DNA of 64,000 nt from Marinilabiliales bacterium. GTDB lineage: Bacteria > Bacteroidota > Bacteroidia > Bacteroidales > SZUA-534. The stretch's first letter is position 1. Each line of letters starts with the position of its first letter. The notes below the pieces were generated by a model. That model was not told the origin of the DNA and ran no database searches. It worked only from the letters and a program-made list of their open reading frames with translations. The position numbers and the translations under genes are program-made. Location of the stretch: contig DOTG01000043.1 of the NCBI GenBank assembly GCA_003512955.1, positions 1 through 64,000 of the forward strand, in the 5' to 3' direction. Of the stretch, positions 34,656-43,567 are shown piece by piece.

Positions 34656-35762
34656 ATGAAAAGGTTTTTAAGTTTTGTAAAAAAGGAATTCCATCATATT
34701 TTCCGCGATGTCCGGAGCCTGATCATCATTTTTGGCATTCCCGTGGCCGAGATTCTCATTTTTGGGTTTGCTATCAACACCGATTTGAAAGATGCCCGAA
34801 TCGCTATTCTCGATAAATCGAAAGATGTGACCACCCAGCAGATTACCAACAAGTTGTTGTCGTCGGGCTATTTCAAAATCGACCAATATTTAGATAACGA
34901 CCAACAGATTGACGGTGTTTTTAAAAAAGGGACCATTCGCGGGGTGATAGTGTTTGAACCAGGTTTTGGCCAAAAGTTTGAGAAGGAAGGTTCGGCCCAC
35001 ATGCAACTTATTTTCGATGCCTCCGAACCCAATACAGCTAACATGCTCAATGGTTACACCCAAGGGATTATCAATAATTTTGTGATGATGGAAAATCAAG
35101 CCTCATCCAAAAACCTGACCATTGTTCCCACTGTCCGCATGTTTTACAACCCGAACCTGAAAAGTGTATTTATGTTTGTTCCCGGAACCATGGCCATTAT
35201 CCTCATTCTTATTTCCGCCCTAATGACTTCCATTACCATTACCCGCGAAAAAGAGCTGGGAACCATGGAGATATTGTTGGGTTCACCCTTAAAACCCATT
35301 CAGATTATTTTGGGAAAAGTTACGCCATACCTGATTTTGTCCTTAGGAAACGTAGCAACCATTCTGACTCTGGCCTATTTTGTTTTTGGATTGCCTGTAG
35401 AAGGTAGCTTGATTTTGCTTGTGGCAGAATGTACCTTGTTCATTTTCTTATCGCTTTCCTTGGGAATCCTGATTTCGACCCTGAGCAAAACCATGCAGCA
35501 GGCCATGCTCATCTCCATGGTAGGATTGATGATGCCAAGTATGTTGCTGTCGGGCTTTATCTTTCCGGTAGAAAACATGCCAAAAGTATTGTATTATTTC
35601 AGTTTCATAATGCCTCCGAGGTGGTTTATCGAGATACTGAAAAGTATCATGATCAAAGGAAGCGGTTTTGCATTGATTTGGAAAGAAACCGTTATCATGG
35701 TTGGAATGACCGTGTTATTTATAACCATTAGTATTAAGAAATTTAAAATCCGCTTAGAATAA
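34656..35762 (+). CDS. ABC-2 type exporter permease 1
   Basis: The 368-residue permease of the YbhS/YbhR type starts with a cytoplasmic helix FVKKEFHHIFRDVRSL and a first membrane segment (about 24-42). A large periplasmic domain (about 45-170) follows, with five further membrane segments in the C-terminal half. The intracellular coupling segment TREKELGTMEILLGSP is characteristic. Together with permease 2 and the two ATPases it would make the inner-membrane part of the pump. It begins directly at the edge of a repeat. Confidence 0.9.
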   Translation: MKRFLSFVKKEFHHIFRDVRSLIIIFGIPVAEILIFGFAINTDLKDARIAILDKSKDVTTQQITNKLLSSGYFKIDQYLDNDQQIDGVFKKGTIRGVIVFEPGFGQKFEKEGSAHMQLIFDASEPNTANMLNGYTQGIINNFVMMENQASSKNLTIVPTVRMFYNPNLKSVFMFVPGTMAIILILISALMTSITITREKELGTMEILLGSPLKPIQIILGKVTPYLILSLGNVATILTLAYFVFGLPVEGSLILLVAECTLFIFLSLSLGILISTLSKTMQQAMLISMVGLMMPSMLLSGFIFPVENMPKVLYYFSFIMPPRWFIEILKSIMIKGSGFALIWKETVIMVGMTVLFITISIKKFKIRLE

Positions 35763-35775
35763 TTAACAATTAGTA

Positions 35776-36894
35776 ATGAGAACAATCATATTTCTGCTTC
35801 AAAAGGAATTCCGCCAAATACGGAGGAACAAGACTATATTACCCATTATCTTTGTTATGCCCATTATTCAATTGCTGATATTGGTACATGCAACTACCTT
35901 TGAAATAAAAAATGTAAAGCTCTGCGTTGTCGATCAGGACATGAGCAACACCTCGCAACGATTGGTTCACCGATTAGAGGGGTCATCGTTTTTTAAAATC
36001 ACGGCTAATACTTTTTCGTTCGATGAGGCTCAACAGCAATTGGCAACCAATAAAGCCGACATGATTGTAAACATCCCTTCAGGATTTAGTAATGATTTGA
36101 TTAAAGAAAATCATGCTACAGTGCAATTGATCCCCAATGCCATTAATGCCAATTTTGCCACGCTGGCATACAGTTATGCTTCAAATGTTATTTTCGATTT
36201 TAATAAAAGCATCCTAACTGAATGGGCAGGGAATATCAGCCCCCAACCCTTAAAAACAATTACCACACAAGCCCGCTTTTGGTATAATCCTGAAATGAAC
36301 TACAAGTGGTTTATGTTTCCGGGGATTATGGTTATTTTAATTACCATGATTGGGATGTTTTTATCGGGCCTGAATTTAGTCCGCGAAAAAGAAATTGGCA
36401 CCAGCGAACAGTTAAACGTCACCCCCATGCAAAAATACCAGTTTATTATCGGGAAACTGCTTCCTTTCTTAATCATAGGAATATTTGAACTCTTTTTGGC
36501 AACGCTTTTAGGAAAACTCATTTATGGTGTACCTCTGGTAGGCAGTATTTGGGTTTTAGTGGCATTTACCTTCATTTACTTGCTGGTGGTTTTAGGAATC
36601 GGGTTATTTATAAGCACCATGGCCGAAACCCAGCAACAAATGATGTTCATTGCCTTTTTTGTAGTCATCGTGTTTATTTTGCTCAGCGGCATTTTCACAC
36701 CCATGGAAAGCATGCCTATTTGGGTTCAAAAATTCAATACCATCAATCCTTTGTCCTATTTTATGCGGGTCATCCGTATGGTAATGCTTAAAGGCTCCGG
36801 CTTTTCCGATTTGATTGCCGAATTTATATCATTGAGTATTTATGCCGCAGCTATTTTAAGTCTGGCTACATGGCGTTACCGGAAAACAGCATGA
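35776..36894 (+). CDS. ABC-2 type exporter permease 2
   Basis: The 372-residue partner permease has the same layout as permease 1: FLLQKEFRQIRRNKTIL, one N-terminal membrane segment, a large periplasmic domain, and five C-terminal membrane helices with VREKEIGTSEQLNVTPM as coupling segment. It starts 13 bases after permease 1, and the junction (from 35764) carries another partial copy of the AT-rich repeat. It is the last gene of the operon. Confidence 0.9.
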   Translation: MRTIIFLLQKEFRQIRRNKTILPIIFVMPIIQLLILVHATTFEIKNVKLCVVDQDMSNTSQRLVHRLEGSSFFKITANTFSFDEAQQQLATNKADMIVNIPSGFSNDLIKENHATVQLIPNAINANFATLAYSYASNVIFDFNKSILTEWAGNISPQPLKTITTQARFWYNPEMNYKWFMFPGIMVILITMIGMFLSGLNLVREKEIGTSEQLNVTPMQKYQFIIGKLLPFLIIGIFELFLATLLGKLIYGVPLVGSIWVLVAFTFIYLLVVLGIGLFISTMAETQQQMMFIAFFVVIVFILLSGIFTPMESMPIWVQKFNTINPLSYFMRVIRMVMLKGSGFSDLIAEFISLSIYAAAILSLATWRYRKTA

Positions 36895-37234
36895 TTATAA
36901 GACAGCCGGATACCCATGTCTTTGCTTTCACATGTATCTGTAAATAGCAATCTAAAAAGGAAATAACTTATATACAACCCTACCTGTTTATAAAAAGAGT
37001 AGGCATTTCCGCAACAAAATAATCTTTGTTCTTAAAATCCCCTTTTGTGAAATATTAATCTACGAGCAAAGCAACTATTTTGCTGTTCGGGTTCTCTAAT
37101 GCAACATAGAAACCGTTATTAACGAAACAGTGTTTTTTATCTTTTCCTTTTAAAAAATAAATCGCTCAAAACAACAATACACTTGAAAATTAAGAGATAA
37201 AACAATAATTTTACAAACCTCAGAAAGCACGACT
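36895..37234. other. Intergenic region, no gene seen
   Basis: This 340-base AT-rich region holds a small hairpin AGCAAA/TTTGCT (about 37066-37085) and no terminator with a T run. Possible -7-like sequences are one base off the consensus, so I do not assign a promoter. Confidence 0.4.
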
Positions 37235-38002
37235 ATGAAAAAGATTGTTTATGCCACCCTTTTCCTTTTTATGATGGGTAATACTTTTGCCCAGGAAAAT
37301 CATGAGAAATTTAAGAATAAATTCGACGATGTGGTGGAGGAAGACGAATCGGGGAACCTCACCCTCAGGTTCTTTAATGCATTAACAGGCGACCCCGTTT
37401 CAGGAGCCACCGTAACCATTGAAACTGAGAACAGGTTCACTACCGACAAAGAGGGGAAAATCCGTTTTCCGGCACCTGAAGAAGATGGCTTTTTGCAAGT
37501 ACATTTTGAATGCCCAAAATATATTACCAGCGACTTAAACGTGGAAGTGATTGCCGGCACCTTTTTCTTTAACCGGATCAGCATCTCTCCTGTTTTAGAT
37601 TTGAAAGACGTAAGGATAATCCTGGATTGGGACCAAAACCCGGTGGATTTGGATGCCCACTTTATGAAAGAAAACAGTTACCACATTTCGTACCACCATA
37701 CCCGCATACTGGCCGATGGAAAAGGCGAACTCGACCGCGACGACATGGATGGTTATGGCCCCGAAACAATCACCATTCATGATATTGACGATTTAGCCAC
37801 CTATGATTTTTTTGTGCATGATTTTACCAACCGTGCAAACAAAAATGCAAATGACCTGTCCGATTCAAAGGCAACTGTAAAAGTATATGCCGAAGGAAAA
37901 CTACTGTATGTGTTCCAAATCCCACAAGGAGAGCCCGGGACAAAATGGTCGGTGTTCCGCATCAGCGAAGGCCAATTTATCGAAACCAATCAAATATTCT
38001 AA
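37235..38002 (+). CDS. Secreted protein with CnaB-like and DUF2135/YfaP-like domains
   Basis: The 255-residue exported protein has a signal peptide ending NTFAQ. A CnaB/carboxypeptidase-regulatory-like domain (about 42-115: LTLRFFNALTGDPVSGATVTI in order, then TDKEGKIRFP) is followed by a C-terminal domain with LDWDQNPVDLDAHF, a histidine-rich YHISYHHTR and LDRDDMDGYGPETITI. The last pattern is the DUF2135/YfaP signature. Its acidic residues may bind calcium (inference). The next gene starts 4 bases later. Role unknown. Confidence 0.78.
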   Translation: MKKIVYATLFLFMMGNTFAQENHEKFKNKFDDVVEEDESGNLTLRFFNALTGDPVSGATVTIETENRFTTDKEGKIRFPAPEEDGFLQVHFECPKYITSDLNVEVIAGTFFFNRISISPVLDLKDVRIILDWDQNPVDLDAHFMKENSYHISYHHTRILADGKGELDRDDMDGYGPETITIHDIDDLATYDFFVHDFTNRANKNANDLSDSKATVKVYAEGKLLYVFQIPQGEPGTKWSVFRISEGQFIETNQIF

Positions 38003-38006
38003 CACG

Positions 38007-38813
38007 ATGAAAAAACAAGTGATTACCGCATGCCTGATTTTTTTATTTATTGCTATCCAAGGATTTAGCCAAAAGAAAACCGAAGAATTCCAGTTAATGG
38101 GCATTACAGGTGATGCCATTGGAGGCGAGCAACTGTCGCCGGAACAAGTGAAGCAAAAAGCCATTAACAATGCCAAGATTAACGCGTTAAAAAAGGCCGG
38201 TATTGAAGAAAATATTAATTCCTATACCGACTACTTCCGTAAAGAATCGGACAACACCTTTGAAGAACTTTTTACCTCCGATATCCTTTCGAACATTGAA
38301 GGAACCGTAAAAGATATTGAAGTTGTGGACACCCGCCCCAGCTTTACTGCCGAAAACCAAATAAAATACGTGGTTACTATTAATTGTACCGTCGTTAAAT
38401 ACAATGTAACCAAAGATTTAAGTTTTGATGCATGGATAGAAGGGGTTCAGCCTTTTTATCAATCAGGCAGTGGCCTCACCTTTTCCATAAAACCTACCAT
38501 CCCTTGCTATGCCAGGGTTTTTGCTTTTACCGATGAGCCTTACCCAATCTACCCAAACGAGTGGGAAAAATCGAAATTGTTGCCCGCGCTTGAAATCACA
38601 AACTTCCCCGATCTTGACAAAATAAATTCCTATGAGGTTTCTGCTGAAAAGAAGGATAAAGAGACACACCGGTTGATCATTGTGCTATTAAAAAATGACC
38701 TTTACTATACCGGAAAAGTTGGGTATAAAGAAATTATCGATTGGATCATGACCATTCCTCCCGACGAACGCAAACTGGAAACTTTTACTTTTGAGGTCTT
38801 TAAAAAGAAATAA
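38007..38813 (+). CDS. Secreted protein, LPP20-like front and DUF4384-like back
   Basis: The 268-residue exported protein has a signal peptide ending QGFSQ. The N-terminal half has QVKQKAINNAKINALKKAG followed by regular strands, as in LPP20/FlgT-N type domains. The C-terminal half has FSIKPTIPCYARVFAFTDEPYPIYPNEWEKS, which resembles DUF4384. The ATG at 38007 is chosen because the longer frame overlaps the upstream gene by 116 bases and has no signal. The two secreted genes form a small operon closed by a perfect hairpin. Confidence 0.72.
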   Translation: MKKQVITACLIFLFIAIQGFSQKKTEEFQLMGITGDAIGGEQLSPEQVKQKAINNAKINALKKAGIEENINSYTDYFRKESDNTFEELFTSDILSNIEGTVKDIEVVDTRPSFTAENQIKYVVTINCTVVKYNVTKDLSFDAWIEGVQPFYQSGSGLTFSIKPTIPCYARVFAFTDEPYPIYPNEWEKSKLLPALEITNFPDLDKINSYEVSAEKKDKETHRLIIVLLKNDLYYTGKVGYKEIIDWIMTIPPDERKLETFTFEVFKKK

Positions 38814-38834
38814 TCTTTCTGACAATTACTGGAT

Positions 38835-38875
38835 AAATGAGCAAATTGGTTGAACTCCAACCAATTTGCTCATTT
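38835..38875 (+). terminator. 18-base-pair perfect hairpin, probable terminator
   Basis: The arms AAATGAGCAAATTGGTTG (38835-38852) and CAACCAATTTGCTCATTT (38858-38875) are perfect complements around a 5-base loop, 21 bases after the stop. The T run after it is weak (GTTTAATTG), but a termination role fits the position between an operon end and the gpsA promoter. Confidence 0.7.
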
Positions 38876-38909
38876 GTTTAATTGTTCAATTACAAATCTC
38901 CTATTTTCT

Positions 38910-38917
38910 TATCTTTG
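38910..38917 (+). promoter_or_regulatory. gpsA promoter, -7 box TATCTTTG
   Basis: A perfect TAnnTTTG match lies 25 bases before the ATG at 38943. A longer in-frame start at 38850 would begin inside the hairpin and contain this box, so it is rejected. Confidence 0.7.
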
Positions 38918-38942
38918 CCCATATTTAAATCATGACAAACGC

Positions 38943-39938
38943 ATGTTTAATTTAGGGAAAATAGGGATTGTAGGCGGTGGAAGTTGGGCAACAGCCAATG
39001 CTAAAATCATTCTTGAGAAAAAACAGCCCATCAATTGGTTTATACACGAGGCAGATGTGGTCGAGCATATCAAAGAATTCGGGAACAATCCAAAATACCT
39101 GAGCGATGTGGAATTCGATCCCGAGCTATTGAATCTTACCAGTGATATTAACCAACTGGTTTCAGAGTCGGATACAGTGATGTTCATCATCCCCTCGGCA
39201 TATTTAAAATTTGCTTTGCAGGGTCTGACAGTTTCTTTGAAAGGTAAAACTGTGGTTTCAGCCATTAAGGGAATTGTGCCCGACGACAATCTTTTGGTTG
39301 GCGAATTTCTTCACGACAAATACAATGTCCCTTATGAATCACTTGGGATTATCTCAGGCCCATGCCATGCTGAGGAAGTAGCCTTGGAACGGTTGTCGTA
39401 TCTAACCATTGCTTTTATTCACGAAGAAAAGGCAAAAGCCTTGACTGAACTGTATAACAACCACTACATCCGTACCAACTTGTCGGACGATATTCTGGGA
39501 ACCGAATATGCTGCGGTATTAAAAAACATTTACGCATTAGGTTCGGGTATCTGCAATGGGTTGGGTTTTGGCGACAATTTTCAGGCTGTGCTTATCTCCA
39601 ATGCCATCCGCGAAATGAAACGGTTTACCGATACCGTGTATCCCATCCATCGGGATATTAAAGACAGTGCCTACTTGGGAGACCTTTTGGTTACAGCCTA
39701 TTCACAATTTAGCCGCAACCGCTATTTTGGAACCATGGTAGGTAAAGGTTATACCATTAAATACATCATGAGCGAAATGAACATGGTGGCCGAAGGGTAT
39801 TTTGCCTCTAAAGGCATTTGGGAAATAAACAAAAAACACCGGGTGACCATGCCCATTGCCGATAGCATCTACCAAATCCTTTACGAGAAACAATCGCCGC
39901 GCAGGATTATTAACGAACTGACCGAAAAGCTTACCTAG
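38943..39938 (+). CDS. gpsA: Glycerol-3-phosphate dehydrogenase [NAD(P)+]
   Basis: The enzyme reduces dihydroxyacetone phosphate to sn-glycerol 3-phosphate for phospholipid synthesis. The 331-residue protein has the dinucleotide motif GIVGGGSWATANAKI, then SAIKGIVPD and ISGPCHAEEVALER, the Bacteroidota version of GPSFAEEV. The catalytic Lys lies in the EYAAVLKNIYALGSGI helix, and GDLLVTAYSQFSRNRYFG closes the active site. pgi follows after 36 bases, so the two are probably co-transcribed. Confidence 0.95.
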   Translation: MFNLGKIGIVGGGSWATANAKIILEKKQPINWFIHEADVVEHIKEFGNNPKYLSDVEFDPELLNLTSDINQLVSESDTVMFIIPSAYLKFALQGLTVSLKGKTVVSAIKGIVPDDNLLVGEFLHDKYNVPYESLGIISGPCHAEEVALERLSYLTIAFIHEEKAKALTELYNNHYIRTNLSDDILGTEYAAVLKNIYALGSGICNGLGFGDNFQAVLISNAIREMKRFTDTVYPIHRDIKDSAYLGDLLVTAYSQFSRNRYFGTMVGKGYTIKYIMSEMNMVAEGYFASKGIWEINKKHRVTMPIADSIYQILYEKQSPRRIINELTEKLT

Positions 39939-39974
39939 ACTCAATTTCAACAACAATATAAATTTTGCACAAAA

Positions 39975-41315
39975 ATGACAAAAATTAAAATCGATTATTC
40001 AAAGACCTTGGGCTTTATCCGTAAAGAAGATATTTTCGGATTCCAGGGCGAGATAAATGCGCACATTGAGGCACTTTACAAAAAAACAGGTAAAGGGAAT
40101 GACTTCCTGGGGTGGGTAAATCTACCCTCTTCCATTTCATTCGAAGCACTGAAAGACATCCAACTTACAGCCGACCAATTTAAAAAAGATTGTGAGATAG
40201 TGGTTGTAGTGGGTATCGGGGGATCCTATCTTGGTTCAAAAGCAGTTATTGATGCCCTTTCCGATAATTTTATCCAGCTCAAAGAACGCAGAAATCCCTT
40301 GGTAGTTTTTGCCGGCCAAAACATCAGCGAAGATTACATGACCGAACTCCGGAATATGCTTCATTCGCGTAGCTGGGGAATCGTGGTTATTTCAAAATCG
40401 GGAACTACCACCGAACCTGCCATTGCTTTCCGTATCTTAAAAACCGATTTGGAGAAGAAATACGGAAAAGAAAATGCTGCCAAACGTACGGTTGCCATCA
40501 CCGATGAGAAAAAAGGGGCATTAAGGACCTTGGCCACTCAGGAGGGATACAAAACCTTTGTAATCCCCGATGATGTGGGCGGACGTTTCAGCGTGTTGAC
40601 CCCAGTGGGTCTTTTGCCCATTGCCATTGCCGGATTCGATATTACTCAATTGGTTAAAGGTGCGGTTGATATGGAGAAACAAACCGGCGCCTCAACCAAA
40701 TTTGAGGATAACCCTGCCGCTATTTATGCCGCTACACGCAATGCCCTGCTACGCAAAGGCAAAGGAATTGAAATTATGGTAAACTACAATCCGAAACTGC
40801 ACTATGTGGCAGAATGGTGGAAACAGTTATATGGCGAAAGCGAAGGCAAAGAGGGTAAAGGAATTTTCCCGGCAAGTGTCGATTTTACTTCCGATTTGCA
40901 TAGTATGGGTCAATATATCCAAGAGGGTCAGCGGAATTTATTCGAGACAGTGCTTTCCATTGCCCAACCGGATTCTAAAGTAGTGATTGAAAAAGATGCA
41001 ACCAATTTGGATGGATTGAATTTCCTGGCCGGGAAACGGATGGATGAGGTGAATAAAATGGCTGAATTGGGAACCATTATCGCCCACGTTGATGGTAATG
41101 TTCCTAACATCCGGGTAGAATTGCCTTTGTTAAACGAATACTTTCTGGGGCAGTTGATTTATTTCTACGAAATTGCCTGTGGAATTTCAGGTTACATCTT
41201 AGGAGTGAATCCTTTCGATCAGCCAGGGGTGGAGGCTTACAAGAAAAACATGTTTGCCTTATTGGAAAAACCTGGCTTTGAAGCCGAAACTAAAGCAATT
41301 AAAGCAAGATTGTAA
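39975..41315 (+). CDS. pgi: Glucose-6-phosphate isomerase
   Basis: Pgi interconverts glucose 6-phosphate and fructose 6-phosphate. The 446-residue form is the shorter bacterial type. The sugar-phosphate-binding SIS features are visible in [19 protein letters not shown] and [16 protein letters not shown]. Later come [15 protein letters not shown] and [22 protein letters not shown] strong terminator follows the gene. Confidence 0.97.
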   Translation: MTKIKIDYSKTLGFIRKEDIFGFQGEINAHIEALYKKTGKGNDFLGWVNLPSSISFEALKDIQLTADQFKKDCEIVVVVGIGGSYLGSKAVIDALSDNFIQLKERRNPLVVFAGQNISEDYMTELRNMLHSRSWGIVVISKSGTTTEPAIAFRILKTDLEKKYGKENAAKRTVAITDEKKGALRTLATQEGYKTFVIPDDVGGRFSVLTPVGLLPIAIAGFDITQLVKGAVDMEKQTGASTKFEDNPAAIYAATRNALLRKGKGIEIMVNYNPKLHYVAEWWKQLYGESEGKEGKGIFPASVDFTSDLHSMGQYIQEGQRNLFETVLSIAQPDSKVVIEKDATNLDGLNFLAGKRMDEVNKMAELGTIIAHVDGNVPNIRVELPLLNEYFLGQLIYFYEIACGISGYILGVNPFDQPGVEAYKKNMFALLEKPGFEAETKAIKARL

Positions 41316-41335
41316 GAAAATTGAATGAAGATATG

Positions 41336-41372
41336 AAGCGCAAATGGAAAGAAAGTTCATTTGCGCTTTTTT
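41336..41372 (+). terminator. Rho-independent terminator after pgi
   Basis: AAGCGCAAATG and CATTTGCGCTTTTTT form an 11-base stem with a T run, 21 bases after the stop. It also borders the end of the convergent gene at 41375. Confidence 0.92.
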
Positions 41373-41374
41373 AT

Positions 41375-41902
41375 TTAAAAGCTATCAACTTGCTCTGCAT
41401 TGGGATCCGGTTTGTTTTTTTCCTTTAAGTCATTCAGGTAGTTTCTAATCCTTTTTTTAGTAGGATCAGCAAATAAATTAATAAACCGCTTCACGGGATT
41501 GGCCACATAAACCTCTTCCGACATCCGGATAGCGGTTTTTCCTTTGTAATCGGCAAGTGTAATTACACGCATCAGTTGACGTCCATCGGGTTTATGAATA
41601 ATCCGGATATAATCTGTCTCCGTAGTTTTTTGGGTAATCAACAAAACAGAATCACCATTGGTATAATATTCCATCCAGGCATCTTGTCCGTCAACTACAT
41701 CCTTTTGAATCATGGTATCTAAGTCATGCCTCCAGACAGATTCTTCCCAATGGTTTGTAATATCTGCCAGAATAAAAAAATACATCTTATCAATTAAATC
41801 CATTTCGGTTACCAAACGTTCCTTGGGCTGAAAAAGTCCGATAATCAAAGGTGTAACTAAAACAGATGCCAGAATGATCCCAATTTTTACTCCTGCTTTC
41901 AT
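41375..41902 (-). CDS. Membrane-anchored protein of unknown function (SRPBCC-like)
   Basis: The 175-residue protein has one N-terminal membrane segment (GVKIGIILASVLVTPLIIGLF), then about 120 residues of alternating strands and a C-terminal charged helix. The strand pattern and its YIRIIHKPDG/GKTAIRMSEEVYV pieces remind me of a polyketide-cyclase/SRPBCC fold attached to the membrane, but I would not assign that firmly. It converges on pgi. Confidence 0.62.
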   Translation of the reverse strand: MKAGVKIGIILASVLVTPLIIGLFQPKERLVTEMDLIDKMYFFILADITNHWEESVWRHDLDTMIQKDVVDGQDAWMEYYTNGDSVLLITQKTTETDYIRIIHKPDGRQLMRVITLADYKGKTAIRMSEEVYVANPVKRFINLFADPTKKRIRNYLNDLKEKNKPDPNAEQVDSF

Positions 41903-42163
41903 CTTTCCTTAGATTTTTGTTAAAGATAGGATTTTTTCAATTCTGTAACCCAAATTCAGCAATGGAAATGCTGAATCGACTAAGGTTTTGTAAATCACAT
42001 TATAAAAAACATGATAACAAAATATATTTTGGAGAACCCCCGATTAACGCAAATAGTTGCTACTATAAGCACTTTTATCGCTTAGCATGGGATAAAATAA
42101 AACCCATGTAAGATTCAACCTTTTGAAGTTGAAAATACACAGGTCGCAAAAAAATCAAATATT

Positions 42164-43468
42164 TTAAACCACGAAATGGAAATGCGGCCCAAAACGCTCA
42201 AATGCCGCTTTATCAAGAGATTCGCGGTGATCGGGATGAGCAATACTAATAATGAGTTTTGCCCTTTCTTGCAACGATTTTCCGTACAAATTCACCGCGC
42301 CAAATTCCGTGACCAGCCAATGCATGTTGGAACGTGTGGTTACCACACCAGCTCCCACATGTAAGGTAGGTGCAATCTTGCTCATCCCTTTTTGAGTTAC
42401 CGATGGCATGGCAATGATAGGTTTCCCACCCGGGCTCATGGAGGCACCCCGGATAAAGTCAATTTGTCCGCCTACTCCCGAGTAGTGCTTGGTCCCAATG
42501 GAATCGGAACATACCTGCCCGGTTAAGTCCACCTGAATGGCCGAATTGATTGCTGTAACTTTTGGATTCCGACATATCACATTGATATCGTTGGTGTAAC
42601 GCACATCTTTCATAATTACACCGGGGTTGTCATCCACAAAGTCATATAATTTTTTACTCCCCATTAAAAAGGTAGATGTCATTTTACCCACATCAATCCC
42701 TTTCATGGCCCCATTCACAACACCGTTTTCAACCAAAGGTAAAATACCGTCGGCAAACATTTCGGTATGAATGCCAATGTTTTTGTGGTTCCCCAGTTGC
42801 GAAAGAACCGCATTTGGAATAGCCCCGATACCCATCTGCAAAGTTGCACCATCGTCAATAAGTGCAGCTACATTGCGCCCTATGGCAGCCTCTATCGGAT
42901 CAGGATCGGTAAAATGGGCTTCAATAAGCGGGCTGTTATCTTCACAGAAAATATCGATGCAATTGGCACGGATCATGGCATCGCCAAAAGCCCTCGGCAT
43001 ATTTGGATTAATTACCCCAATAACCGTATCGGCGGTTTGAACAGCAGCCAAAGTTGCATCCACCGAAGTTCCTAACGAAACATAACCATGCTTGTCGATG
43101 GGAGAAACCTGAACCATGGCCACATTTACTTTGGTGTATCCTTCGCGGATGAGGCGTTGGGTCTCGTGCAAAAACACTGGAATGTAATCGGCATAGCCCT
43201 CCTGTGTATCCTGCCGCACATTGTGCCCGACAAAAAAACTCTGTAACTGGAAAATGCCTTCAAATTCTTTCGATGCGTAAGGAGCAGGCCCCTCGGTGTG
43301 CAGATGCTGAATTTTCACATTCTTAAACTCCCGGTTCCGCCCACGCTCGCACATGGCCTCAATTAACTTCTGGGGTGCACAGGCTACACTGTGGATATGG
43401 ATCCTATCGCCTGTTTTGATAACTTTCACAGCCTCTTGGGCCGAAACAAACTTAATATTTTGGTGCAT
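42164..43468 (-). CDS. Acetyl-CoA hydrolase/transferase family (4-hydroxybutyrate CoA-transferase-like)
   Basis: The 434-residue protein belongs to the class I CoA-transferase family including butyryl-CoA:acetate and 4-hydroxybutyrate CoA-transferases. It has RIHIHSVACAPQKLIEAM at the front, QMGIGAIPNAVL, and the catalytic glutamate in GIHTEMFADGILPL. Near the end lie YSGVGGQIDFIRGASMSPGGKPI and the closing VVTTRSNMHWLVTEFGAVNL. The ATG at 43468 is chosen over a TTG at 43492 because a -7-like box (43503-43510) leaves no leader for the latter. The acyl substrate is not determined. Confidence 0.9.
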   Translation of the reverse strand: MHQNIKFVSAQEAVKVIKTGDRIHIHSVACAPQKLIEAMCERGRNREFKNVKIQHLHTEGPAPYASKEFEGIFQLQSFFVGHNVRQDTQEGYADYIPVFLHETQRLIREGYTKVNVAMVQVSPIDKHGYVSLGTSVDATLAAVQTADTVIGVINPNMPRAFGDAMIRANCIDIFCEDNSPLIEAHFTDPDPIEAAIGRNVAALIDDGATLQMGIGAIPNAVLSQLGNHKNIGIHTEMFADGILPLVENGVVNGAMKGIDVGKMTSTFLMGSKKLYDFVDDNPGVIMKDVRYTNDINVICRNPKVTAINSAIQVDLTGQVCSDSIGTKHYSGVGGQIDFIRGASMSPGGKPIIAMPSVTQKGMSKIAPTLHVGAGVVTTRSNMHWLVTEFGAVNLYGKSLQERAKLIISIAHPDHRESLDKAAFERFGPHFHFVV

Positions 43469-43567
43469 AGTTGCTTGATTTTGAGTTTTCAAAAAACGAT
43501 GCCAAAGTAATAATTTATTTTCGACCTGTTTTCTGCGATGGCTATGATAAAAGTCAGGGTTTTCGGG

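Noticed and set aside
29456..36894. A defence or novel secretion system in the TetR-led operon
   Set aside because: Every intact gene matches a YbhGFSR-type efflux pump with an outer-membrane factor, and nothing points to another role.
38850..38942. A 31-residue N-terminal extension of GpsA
   Set aside because: It would begin inside the hairpin and contain the promoter box, and the normal GpsA start follows at 38943.
41955..41975. Small hairpin TTCAGCA/TGCTGAA near 41.96 kb as a terminator
   Set aside because: There is no T run and no gene ends there on either strand.
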